Positions 9,879 through 22,000 of a stretch of 64,000 bases of DNA are shown here, one piece after another; the first letter of the stretch is position 1; each line of letters begins with the position of its first letter. The notes under the pieces are model-generated. The model did not search any database, was not told where the DNA came from, and saw only the letters and a list, made by a program, of their open reading frames with translations. The stretch spans positions 1 through 64,000 of the forward strand of contig JACKBC010000011.1 in NCBI GenBank assembly GCA_020634755.1, written 5' to 3'. Source of the stretch: Caldilineaceae bacterium (lineage in GTDB: Bacteria; Chloroflexota; Anaerolineae; Caldilineales; Caldilineaceae). A program made the position numbers and the translations under genes.

Positions 9879-12800
9879 ATGATTCATGGAACCACTCGAC
9901 AGCGTAGCAAAATTATTACGCGCTGCTTGATAACTATTATCAACGCTTTGTTGGTAGCCTCGCTCTTATTGGAGCTGACCCCACTACTATGGTCGATGGG
10001 CGCCCTTCCTGTGCAAGCCGCGCCTGCATTACAGACCAGTACGATTACGGGCTCGGTCTTTCTCGATGCAAATAGCAATGGTGTAAAAGACGGCAGCGAA
10101 GCGCTGCTGACAGGTGTTTCGGGTCTTGTTGTCACCGCCTACGATGCCAGTGGTGCATCCGCAGGGACAACAACGGTCGACACAGCGACGGGTCAATATT
10201 TGCTCAACGCAACTGGGGCTGGACCGTTCCGAATTGAATTTACGGGAATCCCCAGTTGGCTACAACCGAGCGTAGTCGGCGCAAATTCAGACACAACCGT
10301 GCAGTTCGTCGCCTCGTCAGCCACGGGGATTGATATCGGCGTCTTCAACCCCGCGGATTACGTGACGGGTGATCCACAGCTGGTCGTCCCACGAAGCGCG
10401 AGCGGTACGGGCACCACCAGCACGGCCTCTGTCTTTTTTAGCTTCCCCTATAACTCATCTAACAACACGACGCCAGCTCCCTCTACGGGGCTTCAGGTCC
10501 AGCAGGTTGGCTCCGTATGGGGAATTGCCTGGCAACGGAGTGAAAAGCGTCTCTACGCCAGTGCCCTCCTCAGGCGTCATGCTGGGTTCGGTCCCCAAGG
10601 TCCTGGCGGTGTCTACGTTATGGACTACAGCAACCCGGCCAGCCCTGCGCTGATTACTGGCTTCACCCTGCAGGGCCTCACGCCCTCTGTTGGCCCGGCC
10701 ATCGATTTGGGCAGCGTAACTCGGATCAGCGAAGCCTGCTCCGCTGGTGGTACGACGGGCGCAAATGGGATTTGTGATGATCCAACCCAGCCCAGTTATG
10801 ACCAGGATGCCTACGCCAAGGTCGGGAAGATTAGTTACGGCGACATCGACATGCAGGAGGACGACAGCACCCTTTGGTTGGTGAATCTCAATCAGCGCTC
10901 CCTGATCGCCATCGACGTCAGCACGCCGCTCAGCGGCGCGCCCGCTGCGGCCGCCGTGCGACACTATCCGCTGGCCGGTTTTTCAGGATTACCCACAGCC
11001 ACCGACGGCGAGATTCGCCCGTGGGGCCTCACGTTCCACAATGGCCGCGGCTATCTGGGCATCGTCGCGGACGCTGCCAATTCCGCCACGATCATCCGGC
11101 CCTCGGAGCTGAAAGGCTACGTGCTCTCCTTCGACCCAGCCAACCCGACCGCCTTTACCACCGAGGTAAGCTGGGGCTTTGACTACAATCGAGAAGACTC
11201 GTACCGGAATACTAGCGGTGGCAACGACGGCAAGTGGCGCAAGTGGCTCTCGACCTGGGTCGAAGGCACCAATGTCAATCAGGTCCAATATAGTGGTTTT
11301 GACTTTGCGACTGCACCGCAGCCCATTGTCAGCGACATTGAGTTCCTCGACGACGGTTCCATGGGCATCGGTGTCATGGATCGTTTTGCCTACCAGTCTG
11401 GTTGGAAGACGTACACGCCAAACCATCCGAGTACCGCGCTTAGAAATGTATTGAACACTGGCGATACGCTTAAAGCCGGCCTGAGTGGCGGCTCCTATGT
11501 ACTCGAATTGGGCGAAAATGATGCCCTCGTGGGCACACATTCTGGTCTCACCAACGATAGCCCTGGCAACAGCGGCGAGTTCTTTTGGGGAGACTACTTT
11601 AACGGTGGCGACGCTACCCACTGGGAGACGTCAGAAGGCGCTTTGGCCTACCTCCCCGGCTCTGGCCAACTCGCCGCGACCACGCTTGACCCCGTTGCCT
11701 ATGAAACCCACGGTGTACGTTTTTTCGACACCACTACCGGAGACAAAACACGCTCCTATCAGGCCTACAGATCATACGTGAATACCGGTGCTCTCTACGG
11801 CAAAGGCGCAGGTGTCGGCGACATTGAAATATTGCTCGAACCGGCGCCCATCGAAATCGGGAATCGAATTTGGACGGACAGCGACGGCGATGGCATTCAG
11901 GACCCGGACGAACCGGGTATTCAGGGCGTGACCGTTAACCTCTACGACATGGACAATGGTGGTGTGTTGGTGGGAACGGCCGTTACTGGTGCAAATGGCG
12001 CCTACTACTTTGGTGGTCTCACCAACACCAATATGACCAGCGGCTCCCTCTTGTACAATACGAATTATGAGGTGCGGGTCAGCCTTAGTGACGCCCAATT
12101 GACCGGTCTAGATTTGACTACGCAAGATGCCAACGCAGTTACAACCAACGATAACAAGACCGACCTGGCCGACAGCGATGCTGCCGAGACTGGTGGCAAT
12201 GCCGTTATTGCCTTTACCACCGGTAGCCCCGGCCAGAACAACCACACGCTGGACATTGGCTTTATGCCACCTGGTACTATCACCATCGTCAAGAACACGC
12301 TGAGTGCCAATGGCGCATTTGACTTTTCTAGCAATGACGCGGACCTGGCCGCCATCCGCCTGACCACGGTAGGCAACTCGGCCACCAGCGCAGTCATTAC
12401 CAAGTCAGCAGGCGTTTACACCATTACCGAAGATGCCCTGACGGGTTGGATGCTGGATGATATTGCAGTGAGTGGGAATGATGGAGCAACCGCGTCGCTG
12501 ACAGATACAGCCAACGCCCGCGCCGTCGTAAACCTGGATGCAGGTGATGCGATAACGGTTACCTTTACAAACAGTCCTGTGCCCCCACAACTTGCGTTGC
12601 AGAAGACGTTAGTTAGCCCCGCCAGCGGCGTGGCCGCAGAAGGTGGTCTAGTAATTTATAGCCTGACTATCAGCAATACCGGGACTGTCACAGTCACCGA
12701 GCTAGACCTCACCGACACTTTCGACCCAACCTACCTACAATTCAGCACGGCGTCCATTACGCCAGATACGGCCGGCGCGGGTTCGCTCAGCTGGGTGGGC

Positions 12801-12899
12801 GATGCAGTGGCTGGCACGGGCAGCCTGCTTGCTCAACTGCCGCTGGGACCGGGGCAGTCAATTGTGATTACGGTGGAGTTTGTGGCGGTGAAGCCATAA
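9879..12899 (+). CDS. secreted SdrD B-like protein with propeller-like core and C-terminal DUF11
   Basis: ATG at 9879 is chosen because GAAGGAG ends 9 bases before it; an in-frame TTG at 9861 would overlap that site. The product is 1006 aa. Residues 1-47 are a long signal peptide (basic start, hydrophobic stretch, VQA cleavage site). Residues about 55-130 form one SdrD B-like module and about 140-650 a long WD/propeller-like region (KRLYASALLRRHAG, GGVYVMDY, LIAIDVSTP) of unknown function. A second SdrD module (EIGNRIWTDSDGDG) starts near 658, a prealbumin-like module (TITIVKNT) near 799, and a DUF11 domain from about 905. The DUF11 domain stops abruptly at VEFVAVKP, earlier than usual, and the protein lacks the LPxI-R tail of its neighbours. 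The next gene starts 157 bases downstream with no terminator visible, so cotranscription is plausible. Confidence 0.88.
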   Translation: MIHGTTRQRSKIITRCLITIINALLVASLLLELTPLLWSMGALPVQAAPALQTSTITGSVFLDANSNGVKDGSEALLTGVSGLVVTAYDASGASAGTTTVDTATGQYLLNATGAGPFRIEFTGIPSWLQPSVVGANSDTTVQFVASSATGIDIGVFNPADYVTGDPQLVVPRSASGTGTTSTASVFFSFPYNSSNNTTPAPSTGLQVQQVGSVWGIAWQRSEKRLYASALLRRHAGFGPQGPGGVYVMDYSNPASPALITGFTLQGLTPSVGPAIDLGSVTRISEACSAGGTTGANGICDDPTQPSYDQDAYAKVGKISYGDIDMQEDDSTLWLVNLNQRSLIAIDVSTPLSGAPAAAAVRHYPLAGFSGLPTATDGEIRPWGLTFHNGRGYLGIVADAANSATIIRPSELKGYVLSFDPANPTAFTTEVSWGFDYNREDSYRNTSGGNDGKWRKWLSTWVEGTNVNQVQYSGFDFATAPQPIVSDIEFLDDGSMGIGVMDRFAYQSGWKTYTPNHPSTALRNVLNTGDTLKAGLSGGSYVLELGENDALVGTHSGLTNDSPGNSGEFFWGDYFNGGDATHWETSEGALAYLPGSGQLAATTLDPVAYETHGVRFFDTTTGDKTRSYQAYRSYVNTGALYGKGAGVGDIEILLEPAPIEIGNRIWTDSDGDGIQDPDEPGIQGVTVNLYDMDNGGVLVGTAVTGANGAYYFGGLTNTNMTSGSLLYNTNYEVRVSLSDAQLTGLDLTTQDANAVTTNDNKTDLADSDAAETGGNAVIAFTTGSPGQNNHTLDIGFMPPGTITIVKNTLSANGAFDFSSNDADLAAIRLTTVGNSATSAVITKSAGVYTITEDALTGWMLDDIAVSGNDGATASLTDTANARAVVNLDAGDAITVTFTNSPVPPQLALQKTLVSPASGVAAEGGLVIYSLTISNTGTVTVTELDLTDTFDPTYLQFSTASITPDTAGAGSLSWVGDAVAGTGSLLAQLPLGPGQSIVITVEFVAVKP

Positions 12900-13056
12900 G
12901 AGAAGCATGAAATTCTGGCAAAAGGGGCCTGAGACCACGTAATCCGTGATGAGAGCGACTTGCAGCGCCATTGGGATTATCTACTATACGTGCCTCTACC
13001 GGCATCAGAAATATTTCGCCAAAGTTTTACGTCAGAGCATGAAGGAGTCTTTCGGT

Positions 13057-16000
13057 ATGAAATGTGAGTTCTCACAACAAGTCTACACATTGATGGCCAG
13101 CAGAGCGCGTAGGATCGTTCCCGCACTGTGGCTAGTGATCATGTTAATCGGGCTACAGGCTTTGGTTGCGGTTTTGCCGTCTGATGCAAACGTTGCCTAT
13201 GCACAGGCTACCGGCAATATTACCATTGTCAAGAGTACGGTGGGGGGAGATGGAACATTTGCCTTTGCCAGTAACGATGTGGATTTTGGCGGCTTATCTA
13301 TTGCTACCACCAACAACACGGGCAGCAGCGCCACCTTTATCAAGCCCGCAGGCGTCTATACGATTACCGAAGATATTGCAGCCGGTTGGACGTTAGCCAA
13401 TATTGAGGTGGTTGGCGACATTGACGGCGGTTCTACCTGGCGGATTGTGGATCGTCAGGTGGTAGTCGACTTGGATGCTGATGAGGCGATCACGGTCACT
13501 TTTACCAATGCCGCCAGCCGCTATACCGTCAATACTGCCGAGCTGAGCGGTATTTCTAGCAATGGGGCGCCGGTTGGACCCATTGCATCTGGCGTTCCCC
13601 TGCTGATTGTGGAAGTGGATTATGGCGACCTACCCGACGGTTCGGCAAGCTCACCCGCCGGCCTGCCCACCAACTCCCCTGGATATAATACAGATATTAT
13701 CGGCGCGGTTGGCGCCAGCCATGTGATTACGCCGGGCCTCTACTTAGGCTCTCTGGTTGATGGCGAAATCGATGGTCAACCCTCTATTGCTGCCGATGGC
13801 GATGATACAGCCGGCGCGCCCGATGACGAAGACGGGATCACGCTACCCGCGTTTATCACTGGCGAAGCCGCCGTCGTTACGGCCAGCGTGGTCAACACCA
13901 CCGGCTTGGATGCTTACGTCTATGGCTTTATCGACTTTGACGGCGACGGCGCTTTCACCACACCAGGTGAGGTGGTCAGTGCTACTGTACTCAGTGGTGC
14001 GTCCAGCCAGGACGTGAATCTGGTCTTTAACGTGCCTGTCGATGGCGACAAAACGCAAATGCTGGGCGCTCGCTTCCGTCTCAGCACCGATGCCGGTCTC
14101 GGACCCGATGGTCCAGCCTCTGACGGGGAAGTGGAAGATTATCTGCTCCAGATTATGCAGCCCATGGCGCTGGGCGACTACGTCTGGTTCGACGCCAATG
14201 GCGACGGCCAGCAGACGCCGGGTGAACTGGGGCTGGCGGGCGCGACCGTCGAGCTGTTCAACAGCGACGGCTCGCCGGCCACGGACATCAATGGCAATGC
14301 GGTGATCTCGCAGACCACCGACGCCACCGGCCTCTATCTCTTCGACAGCTTGGCGGCGGGTGAGTATGTCGTGCGCGTCACGCCGCCTGCTGGCTACGAT
14401 TTGACCGTGGGCGGCGCCGATGTGGATGACGACCCCCGCAACCGCGATTCCAATGGCGTCATTGTGGCGGGCCAGGAATACGTGGAAAGCCTGCCGATCA
14501 CGCTGATGGCCGGTACCGAGCCGGTGGATGACGGTGACGCCGACGACACGACCAATCTGAGCGTGGACTTTGGCTTTGTGGCCTTCGATCTGGCATTGCG
14601 TAAGACGTTGCTTAGCACGAGTAATGTGCCGCTGGTACCGGGCGCCAGCACCGTGACTTTCCAGATCGAAGTCTTCAATCAGGGCTATGTCACCGCGCAG
14701 GATATCGTGGTGCGCGACTATATTGACCCGGCCATGTTCACCTTCAACGCCGCCGATAACCCGATTGGCACAACCGGCGGCGCCGTGGCCGTGGGCTACA
14801 GCTGGACGGCGGACGCCACTGGCGCCACGGCCACGCTGACTGGCGTCAATCTGCCGCCGCAGCAGTCGCTGGTGCTGGAGATTACGCTGCAAGTCGCTGC
14901 CAACACGCTGGGCCAGACGCTGCAGAACGATGCTGAGATCGATTCGGCCACCGACGCTGACGGCAACCCGGCCATCGATCACGACTCGACGCCGGAAGCC
15001 GAGCAGGGCAACGGCCCCAACGATCTGCTGGCGGATAACGAAATCGCCGACGATGGCGATGTGGATGAAGACGATCACGACATTGCCACGATTTCCGTGG
15101 ACCGCTTTGACCTGGCGCTGGTCAAGCGCGTCGAGAGCTTCTCCGACGCCTCACTGGTGCCGGGCAGCCTGGTGACCTTTACCATTGAGGTCTTTAACCA
15201 GGGTGACGTAGCAGTGACCGCGCCAATCACGGTGGTCGACTATGTGCAGAGCGGCTTCATCTTCGAAGCCGCCAACAACCCAGCCTGGGATGCCACCGAC
15301 CCCAGCAACCCGACCATTGTCATCGACGATGTCATTGCGCCAGGCGGCTCGGTCACGCGCACTATTGTGCTGACCGTCGATGTAAACACGGCTGGTCTGA
15401 CGCTGGCCAACTATGCCGAAATTGCCAATGACGGCCAGCCTGGCGACGCCGATCCCGACTCGACGCCAGACACTACCCCCGATAATGACGGCGTGGTCAA
15501 GGATAACGAGACCGCTGAAGACGGTCAGACCAATCCCAGCGTGGATGATGAGGATGACCACGATGTGGCGCTGGTCGAGATTCCGGTCTTTGACCTAGCG
15601 TTGATCAAGACCATCGCTTCGGTCAGCCATATACCGCTGATCCCGGGGCTGAGCACCGTCGAATTCGACATCACAATTTACAACCAGGGCGAGATACCGG
15701 CCAGTAACATTGTGATTGCGGACTACATCCAAGCCGGCGACTTTGTCTTTGACGGTTCGACGGGTTGGACCGGCACGACCGTGCCCACCATGACCATTCC
15801 GGGACCGATCCCGGCCGGCGCCTCCATAACGCGCACGATCACGCTGCGCGTGGATGCAGGTGCGGCGGGTCAGCAACTGGAAAACTTTGCCGAAATCGTC
15901 AGCGCCACCGATGTCAATGGCCGCCCGCAGGTGGATATCGACTCGACGGCTGACACTGATAATACAAATGACGGCCCGGTCAAAGACAACTTCACCGGTG

Positions 16001-19000
16001 AAGAACACAAGAGCGATCCCACCGCCGATGAAGATGACCACGACGTGGCCATGATCCAGGCCGGCGTCTACGACCTGGCGCTGGTCAAGCGACTGGCAGA
16101 TTCAGTCACGGCGCCGGTGCTGCCAGGTGACGTGGTGACCTTTACCATCGAAATCTACAACCAGGGTGACATCACGGCTACTGCGCCCATCACCATTGTG
16201 GACTATGTGGATACGGCCAGCTTCACCTTCGACCCGGCTAATAACTCGGAATGGGACGGTACGGACCCGGCCAACCCGGTCATTGCGACCACCAGTGATA
16301 TTCTGCCCGGCCGCTCGGTGCAGGTGCAGATTGCGCTGACTGTCAATGACGGCACGGCGGGAACCACCATCCGCAACGACGCTGAAATCTTTGACGATGG
16401 CCCGCCTATCGACCAGGATTCGCAGCCCGAAGTGGATGATGACACGCCGGGCGCCAGCGACCCAACTGTGGACGACGAGACCTTCGACGACGGCACGGTC
16501 GATGAGGACGATCACGACTACGCCGAAGTGGCGGTGAGTCCGGTGGTCAGCCTGGGCAACTTTGTCTGGCTAGATCGCAATGCCGATGGCGTGCAGGATG
16601 TGGGCGAGCTGCCTATGAACGGCGCGCTGGTGGAACTGCTGGTGACCTATGACAATGGCGCCACCTTTGTGCCGGCTGCCGACATCAATGGCAACCCCGT
16701 GCCGGCGGATATCACCGGTGCGGATGGCCTCTATCAGTTTGACAACCTGGCGCCGGGCGAATACGCCGTGCGCGTGACGCCGCCTGCCGGTTATGCCCCG
16801 ACGCTCTCCGGTGGTGACCCAGACAACAACGACAACACAGATTCCAACGGATTGCCGGTGGTGGGTCAGCCGTACGTGCAGAGCCTGCCCATTACGTTGG
16901 CTGTGGGCGAGGAGCCGGCTGGCGATGATGTGAGCGCTGGCGGTGTGGACGCCAACGGCAACGGCACGGTCGATTTTGGCTTTGTCGAACTGCTCAGCCT
17001 GGGCAACCTGATCTGGTACGATGCCAACAACGATGGCCTGTTCGATGAGGCCACGGAAGCGGGCATTGCCGACGTGACGCTGAAGCTGCTGAACGGTGAC
17101 GGCACGCCGGTGCTGCGTAATGGCGTGGCGCTGACCACGACCACCGACGTCAGCGGCCACTACACCTTTACGGAGTTGCTTGCGGGAACGTACCGCGTGC
17201 AGGTGGTCACGGGCAACTTTGCCAACGGCGGCTCGCTCAACAACTATCTGAGCAGCAGCGACCCTGCTACGGGCGCCACGCCAGACAATGATGTGGACGG
17301 CGATGACAACGGTGTGGGCAACGGTTCGACCGCGGTCACCTCTGGGCTGGTCACGCTGGCGTATAACGGCGAGCCGGATAATGAAGTGGACGATCCGGCG
17401 GGTGGAGACGCCAACAGTAATCTGACCATCGACTTTGGCTTCTATGAACCGCTGAGCCTGGGCAACCGGGTCTGGATCGACCTCAACAACGATGGCCAGA
17501 TTGGCGCCAACGAGGATGGGCTGGATGGCGTGATCGTCAACCTGCTGGACAGCATGGGCGTGCCCATTCTGTTCAATGGCCAGCCCATAACCGCCCCCAC
17601 CGATGATGGCGGCTACTATCTGTTCGACAACCTGATTGCTGGCGACTACATCATCGAAATTGCGCCGGCAAACTTCCAGGCGGGCGGCGTGCTGGCTGGC
17701 TTCTACAGCAGCACCGATGGCGCAGCCGTGGGTTTGGATGAGGATGATAACCCAGCTGACAGCGATGACAACGGCGTGGATGATGCGGGCAATGAAGCCG
17801 TCAACGGCATCCGCAGCGCCATTATCACGCTGGAGCCACAGACCGAACCGGAAAGCGAGACCGATCTGGGACCGGATGGCGCGGGCGCGGCGGTGGACGC
17901 CAGCAGCAACTTGCAGGTTGACTTCGGCTTCTTTGCGCCAATCGTGGCCATTGGCGACCGTGTCTGGTACGACTATGATGCCGACGGCATTCAGGACAAC
18001 CCGCTGACCGAGCAAGGCGCAGCCGATATCGAAGTGCAAATCTTCAACGCCGACGGCAGCGCGGTGACCGATATCTTCGGCGCACCGGTGCTGCCCACGT
18101 TGACCGATGCCAGCGGCCTCTACACCTTTACGAACCTGCTGCCTGGCGAGTACTATGTGCAGTTCAATCTGGCTACGCTGCCCCCGGGCTACGTGGTGAC
18201 CGAGCTGAACACCAGCACCGACGACGAGGACAGCGACGCCGATCCGGTCACCGGCGAGACCCGCACTACCGGCTTCCTGCCCGGCGGTAGCCAAGATATC
18301 GATCTGGATATGGGCATCCACGCCCTGGTGAGCGTGGGTGACCGCGTCTGGTTCGACCTGAACCACAACGGCATTCAGGATATGGGTGTGGAAGAGACGT
18401 TGGGCGTCTCGGATGTGGTGGTCAGCCTGTACAATGCGGCCACGGGCCTGCCGGTGCTGGATGGCAATGGCCAGCCGCTGACCGATGTTACTGATGGAAA
18501 CGGCTACTATCTGTTCGAGAATCTGCAACCTGGTCGCTACGTTGTCGAGTTTGATCTGACGACGTTGCCGCTGGGATATGAAGTCACATTGAAAGATGTT
18601 AATGACACAACCGCCGCGGGCGACGCCGTGGACAGCGATGCCGACTCGGTCACCGGTCGCTCGGACGCCACGCCGTTTTTGGTGGGCGATCCGGCCGCTG
18701 AGAACAATCAGGACTTGACGCTCGATATGGGCATCTGGGGTGCAGTGAGCGTGGGCGACACCGTATGGTACGACAACAACCGCGACGGCGTCTATGAGCC
18801 CGCTGGTCCAGACGGCATTGTGGGCAATGCGGATGATGAACTGGGTGTCGAGGGAGTGACGGCGCGCCTATTCAACGCCGATGGTTCGCCCTACATTCCG
18901 GCTGGCGAAGCGAATCAGTTGACCACTACAACGAACCAGGATGGCAACTATCTGTTCACGGCACTGCCGCCGGGCGACTACTTTGTCGAGTTCGATTTGA

Positions 19001-22000
19001 CGACGTTGCCCGCCGATTACCAGGTGACCTTGCAGGATGCCAGCGGTGATGACGCCACTGATAGCGATGTTGGCCCCGACGGCCGCACGGCGACCACCGG
19101 CTTCCTCAGTAATGGCGCCGAAAACGTGACGCTCGATATGGGCATCTGGGCGCCGGTGACCGTGGGTGACCGCGTCTGGGTGGATACCGATGGCGACGGC
19201 GCTCAGGACGGCGGCGAGATCATCGGTCTGCCCGGCGTACCAGTCAGTATCTTCGACAGCCTGGGCAATCCGGCGGTCTATGCCGACGGTTCGCCGGTGC
19301 TGCCGATGCAGACCGATGCCAGCGGCTTCTACACCTTTACCAACCTGCCGCCTGGCGACTACTACGTGCAGTTTGACGTGGCCGTAGTGGAAGCGCTTGG
19401 CTACACGGTGACGGTGCAGAACGCAACCAACATCGACGACGCCAAGGACAGCGACGCCGATCGCAACACGGGCATTACCCAGAGCACGGGTTTCCTCTAC
19501 AGCACGGATGAGGATCTGTCGCTGGACATGGGCGTCTACATCCCTGTGCGCGTGGGTGACTACGTCTGGTACGACAACGATCGCGACGGCTTGCAGGGCG
19601 ATGTGCTGGCCGAGCCGGGTGTGCAAGGTGTGGATGTGCGGCTCTATCAGGTGGGCAACCCGACGGCGTTGTTGACAGATACAACCGACAACACGGGCTT
19701 CTATCTGTTCGATGGTTTGCCGCCTGGCGACTACTACGTACAGTTTGACCTGGGTACGCTGCCGCCCGTCTACGTGCCGACGACGCCCAACGTCAACGAG
19801 CCGATTAGCGACACGGTGGACTCGGACGCCAGCCCCAGCACCGGTGTGACCGCGCCGACCGGCTTCCTGAGCAGCGGTGATGAAGACCTGACGCTGGACA
19901 TGGGCATTCTACTGCCCGCGGATGTGCGCATCGGCGACACCGTCTGGGAAGACATGAACGCCGATGGCATTCAGGATGCGGGCGAAGCGGGCGTGGAGAA
20001 TGTGCTGGTGCAGCTGTTCCAAGTGGGCGGTTCCGCGCCGATCAGCGACACGCTGACCGACATCAACGGTGTCTATCTCTTTGAGAAGCTGCCGCCTGGG
20101 GATTACTACGTGGTCTTCGATCTGACCACGTTGCCCGCGGGCTATGTGGTCACCGTGCCGGACGCCAATGGCGACACGCAGGATGACGTTGACTCGGATG
20201 CCGATCCGAACAGCGGCGCCACGGCCTCCACCGGACCGCTGACCACTGGCGATGAAGACTTGACGCTCGACATGGGCATCTACAAACCGGCCAGCCTAGG
20301 CGACTTTGTCTGGTACGATAAAGATGCCAATGGTATTCAAGATGCCGGTGAAGAAGGTGTGCCGGGCGTTACTGTCGAGCTGTTCAATGGCGATGGCTCA
20401 CCAACCGGCCTGACTACACCGACCCAGTTGGATGGCTCCTATGCCTTCACCAATCTGGTTCCCGGTGACTACTACGTGGTCTTCACGCCGCCGGCTGGCT
20501 ATATCATCAGCCCGCAGGATCAGGCTGACGGCCCGGCCAGCGGGGACGATACCGTAGATAGCGACGCCAACGCCGATCGCGCCAGCGTTGATTATGGACA
20601 CACCGAAGTGACCACGCTGGTCAGCGGTGAGAACGATCTGACGTGGGATGCGGGTCTCTATCGACCGCTGGCCGTGGGCGATATTATCTGGCTGGACCCG
20701 GATAATGATGGCTTGTATGAACCGCTGGCCGGCGAAGCGGGTATTGCCGATGTGGTTGTCGAGCTGTACGACGGTGATGGCAACTTTGTCGACGCCGTTA
20801 AGACCGACACGTTGGGGTACTACCTCTTCGACCTGCTGCCCGCCGGTGATTACCGCGTGGTCGTTGCACCCAGCAACTGGGCGACTGGCGGCCCGCTGCA
20901 GAAATATCTGAGCAGCACGCCAACGGCGACGGACCCGAACGCCGGTGCATCTGGCGGCGTCAACAACGATGACAACGGCATCGACAACAGCAATCTAGCG
21001 CTCAACGGCGTCCACAGCGGCATTGTGGCGCTGAGTACCGGCGATGAGCCAATCGACGATGACCATGCCGCTTATCCGCACGCCATTGTGGCTGAGGATG
21101 ACAACGCCAACCTGACCGTGGACTTTGGCTTCTACGAGCCGCTCTCTTTGGGCAACCGGGTCTGGCTGGATGTGAACAATGATGGTTCCGCCGCGGGCGA
21201 AGCGGGCATCGACGGCGTAGTGGTCAATCTGTACAACTCTGTGGGCGGCCTGCCCGCTGGCGTACCCATCGATACGCAGACCACGGCGGGCGGCGGCTAC
21301 TACCTCTTCGATGACCTGCCGCAGGGCGAGTACATTGTCGAGATCGACGCCGTTAACTTCCAGCCCGGTCGTGCGTTGGAGAACTTGGCCAGCAGCACGC
21401 CCACCGCGACCGATCCGAACGTGGATGGGCCGGCGGGCAACGGGGTCGACAGCGATGATAACGGTCTCAACGATCCGAATCGCGCCGTCAACGGCATTCT
21501 CAGCGGCCCGATTGCGCTGAGCGCCGGCCAGGAATACGCGGGCGAGACCGAGCTGGGAGCACATGGCTCTGGTATTGCGCTGGACGAATCGAGCAATCTG
21601 ACCGTGGACTTTGGCTTCTACGAGCCGCTGTCCCTGGGTAACCGCGTCTGGCTGGACGCCAACAATAATGGACGCATGGATGCTGGTGAAGTGGGCATCG
21701 ATAATGTGGTGGTCAACCTGTATCGCGTGGTCGATGGCATACCCGAAAGTACGCCTATCGATACGCAAACGACCGGCGCCGGTGGCTACTATCTCTTCGA
21801 CGACCTGCTGCCCGGCGACTATATGGCTGAGGTTGTGAGCGCCAACTTTGGCGCTAGCCAGCCGCTCGACGGCTTCTTCAGCAGCCAGATTACCGCGGAC
21901 GATCCCAACATCGGCCCCAATGGCGAAGCCGATCTGGGTATCGACAAGGACGACAACGGCATCGACGATCTGGACCCGGCCGCCAATGGCATCTGGAGCG

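Noticed and set aside
16570..18528. 652-codon minus-strand open frame opposite the 4293-aa gene
   Set aside because: A shadow of the SdrD repeats, low complexity and rich in His/Arg/Val, with no ribosome site.
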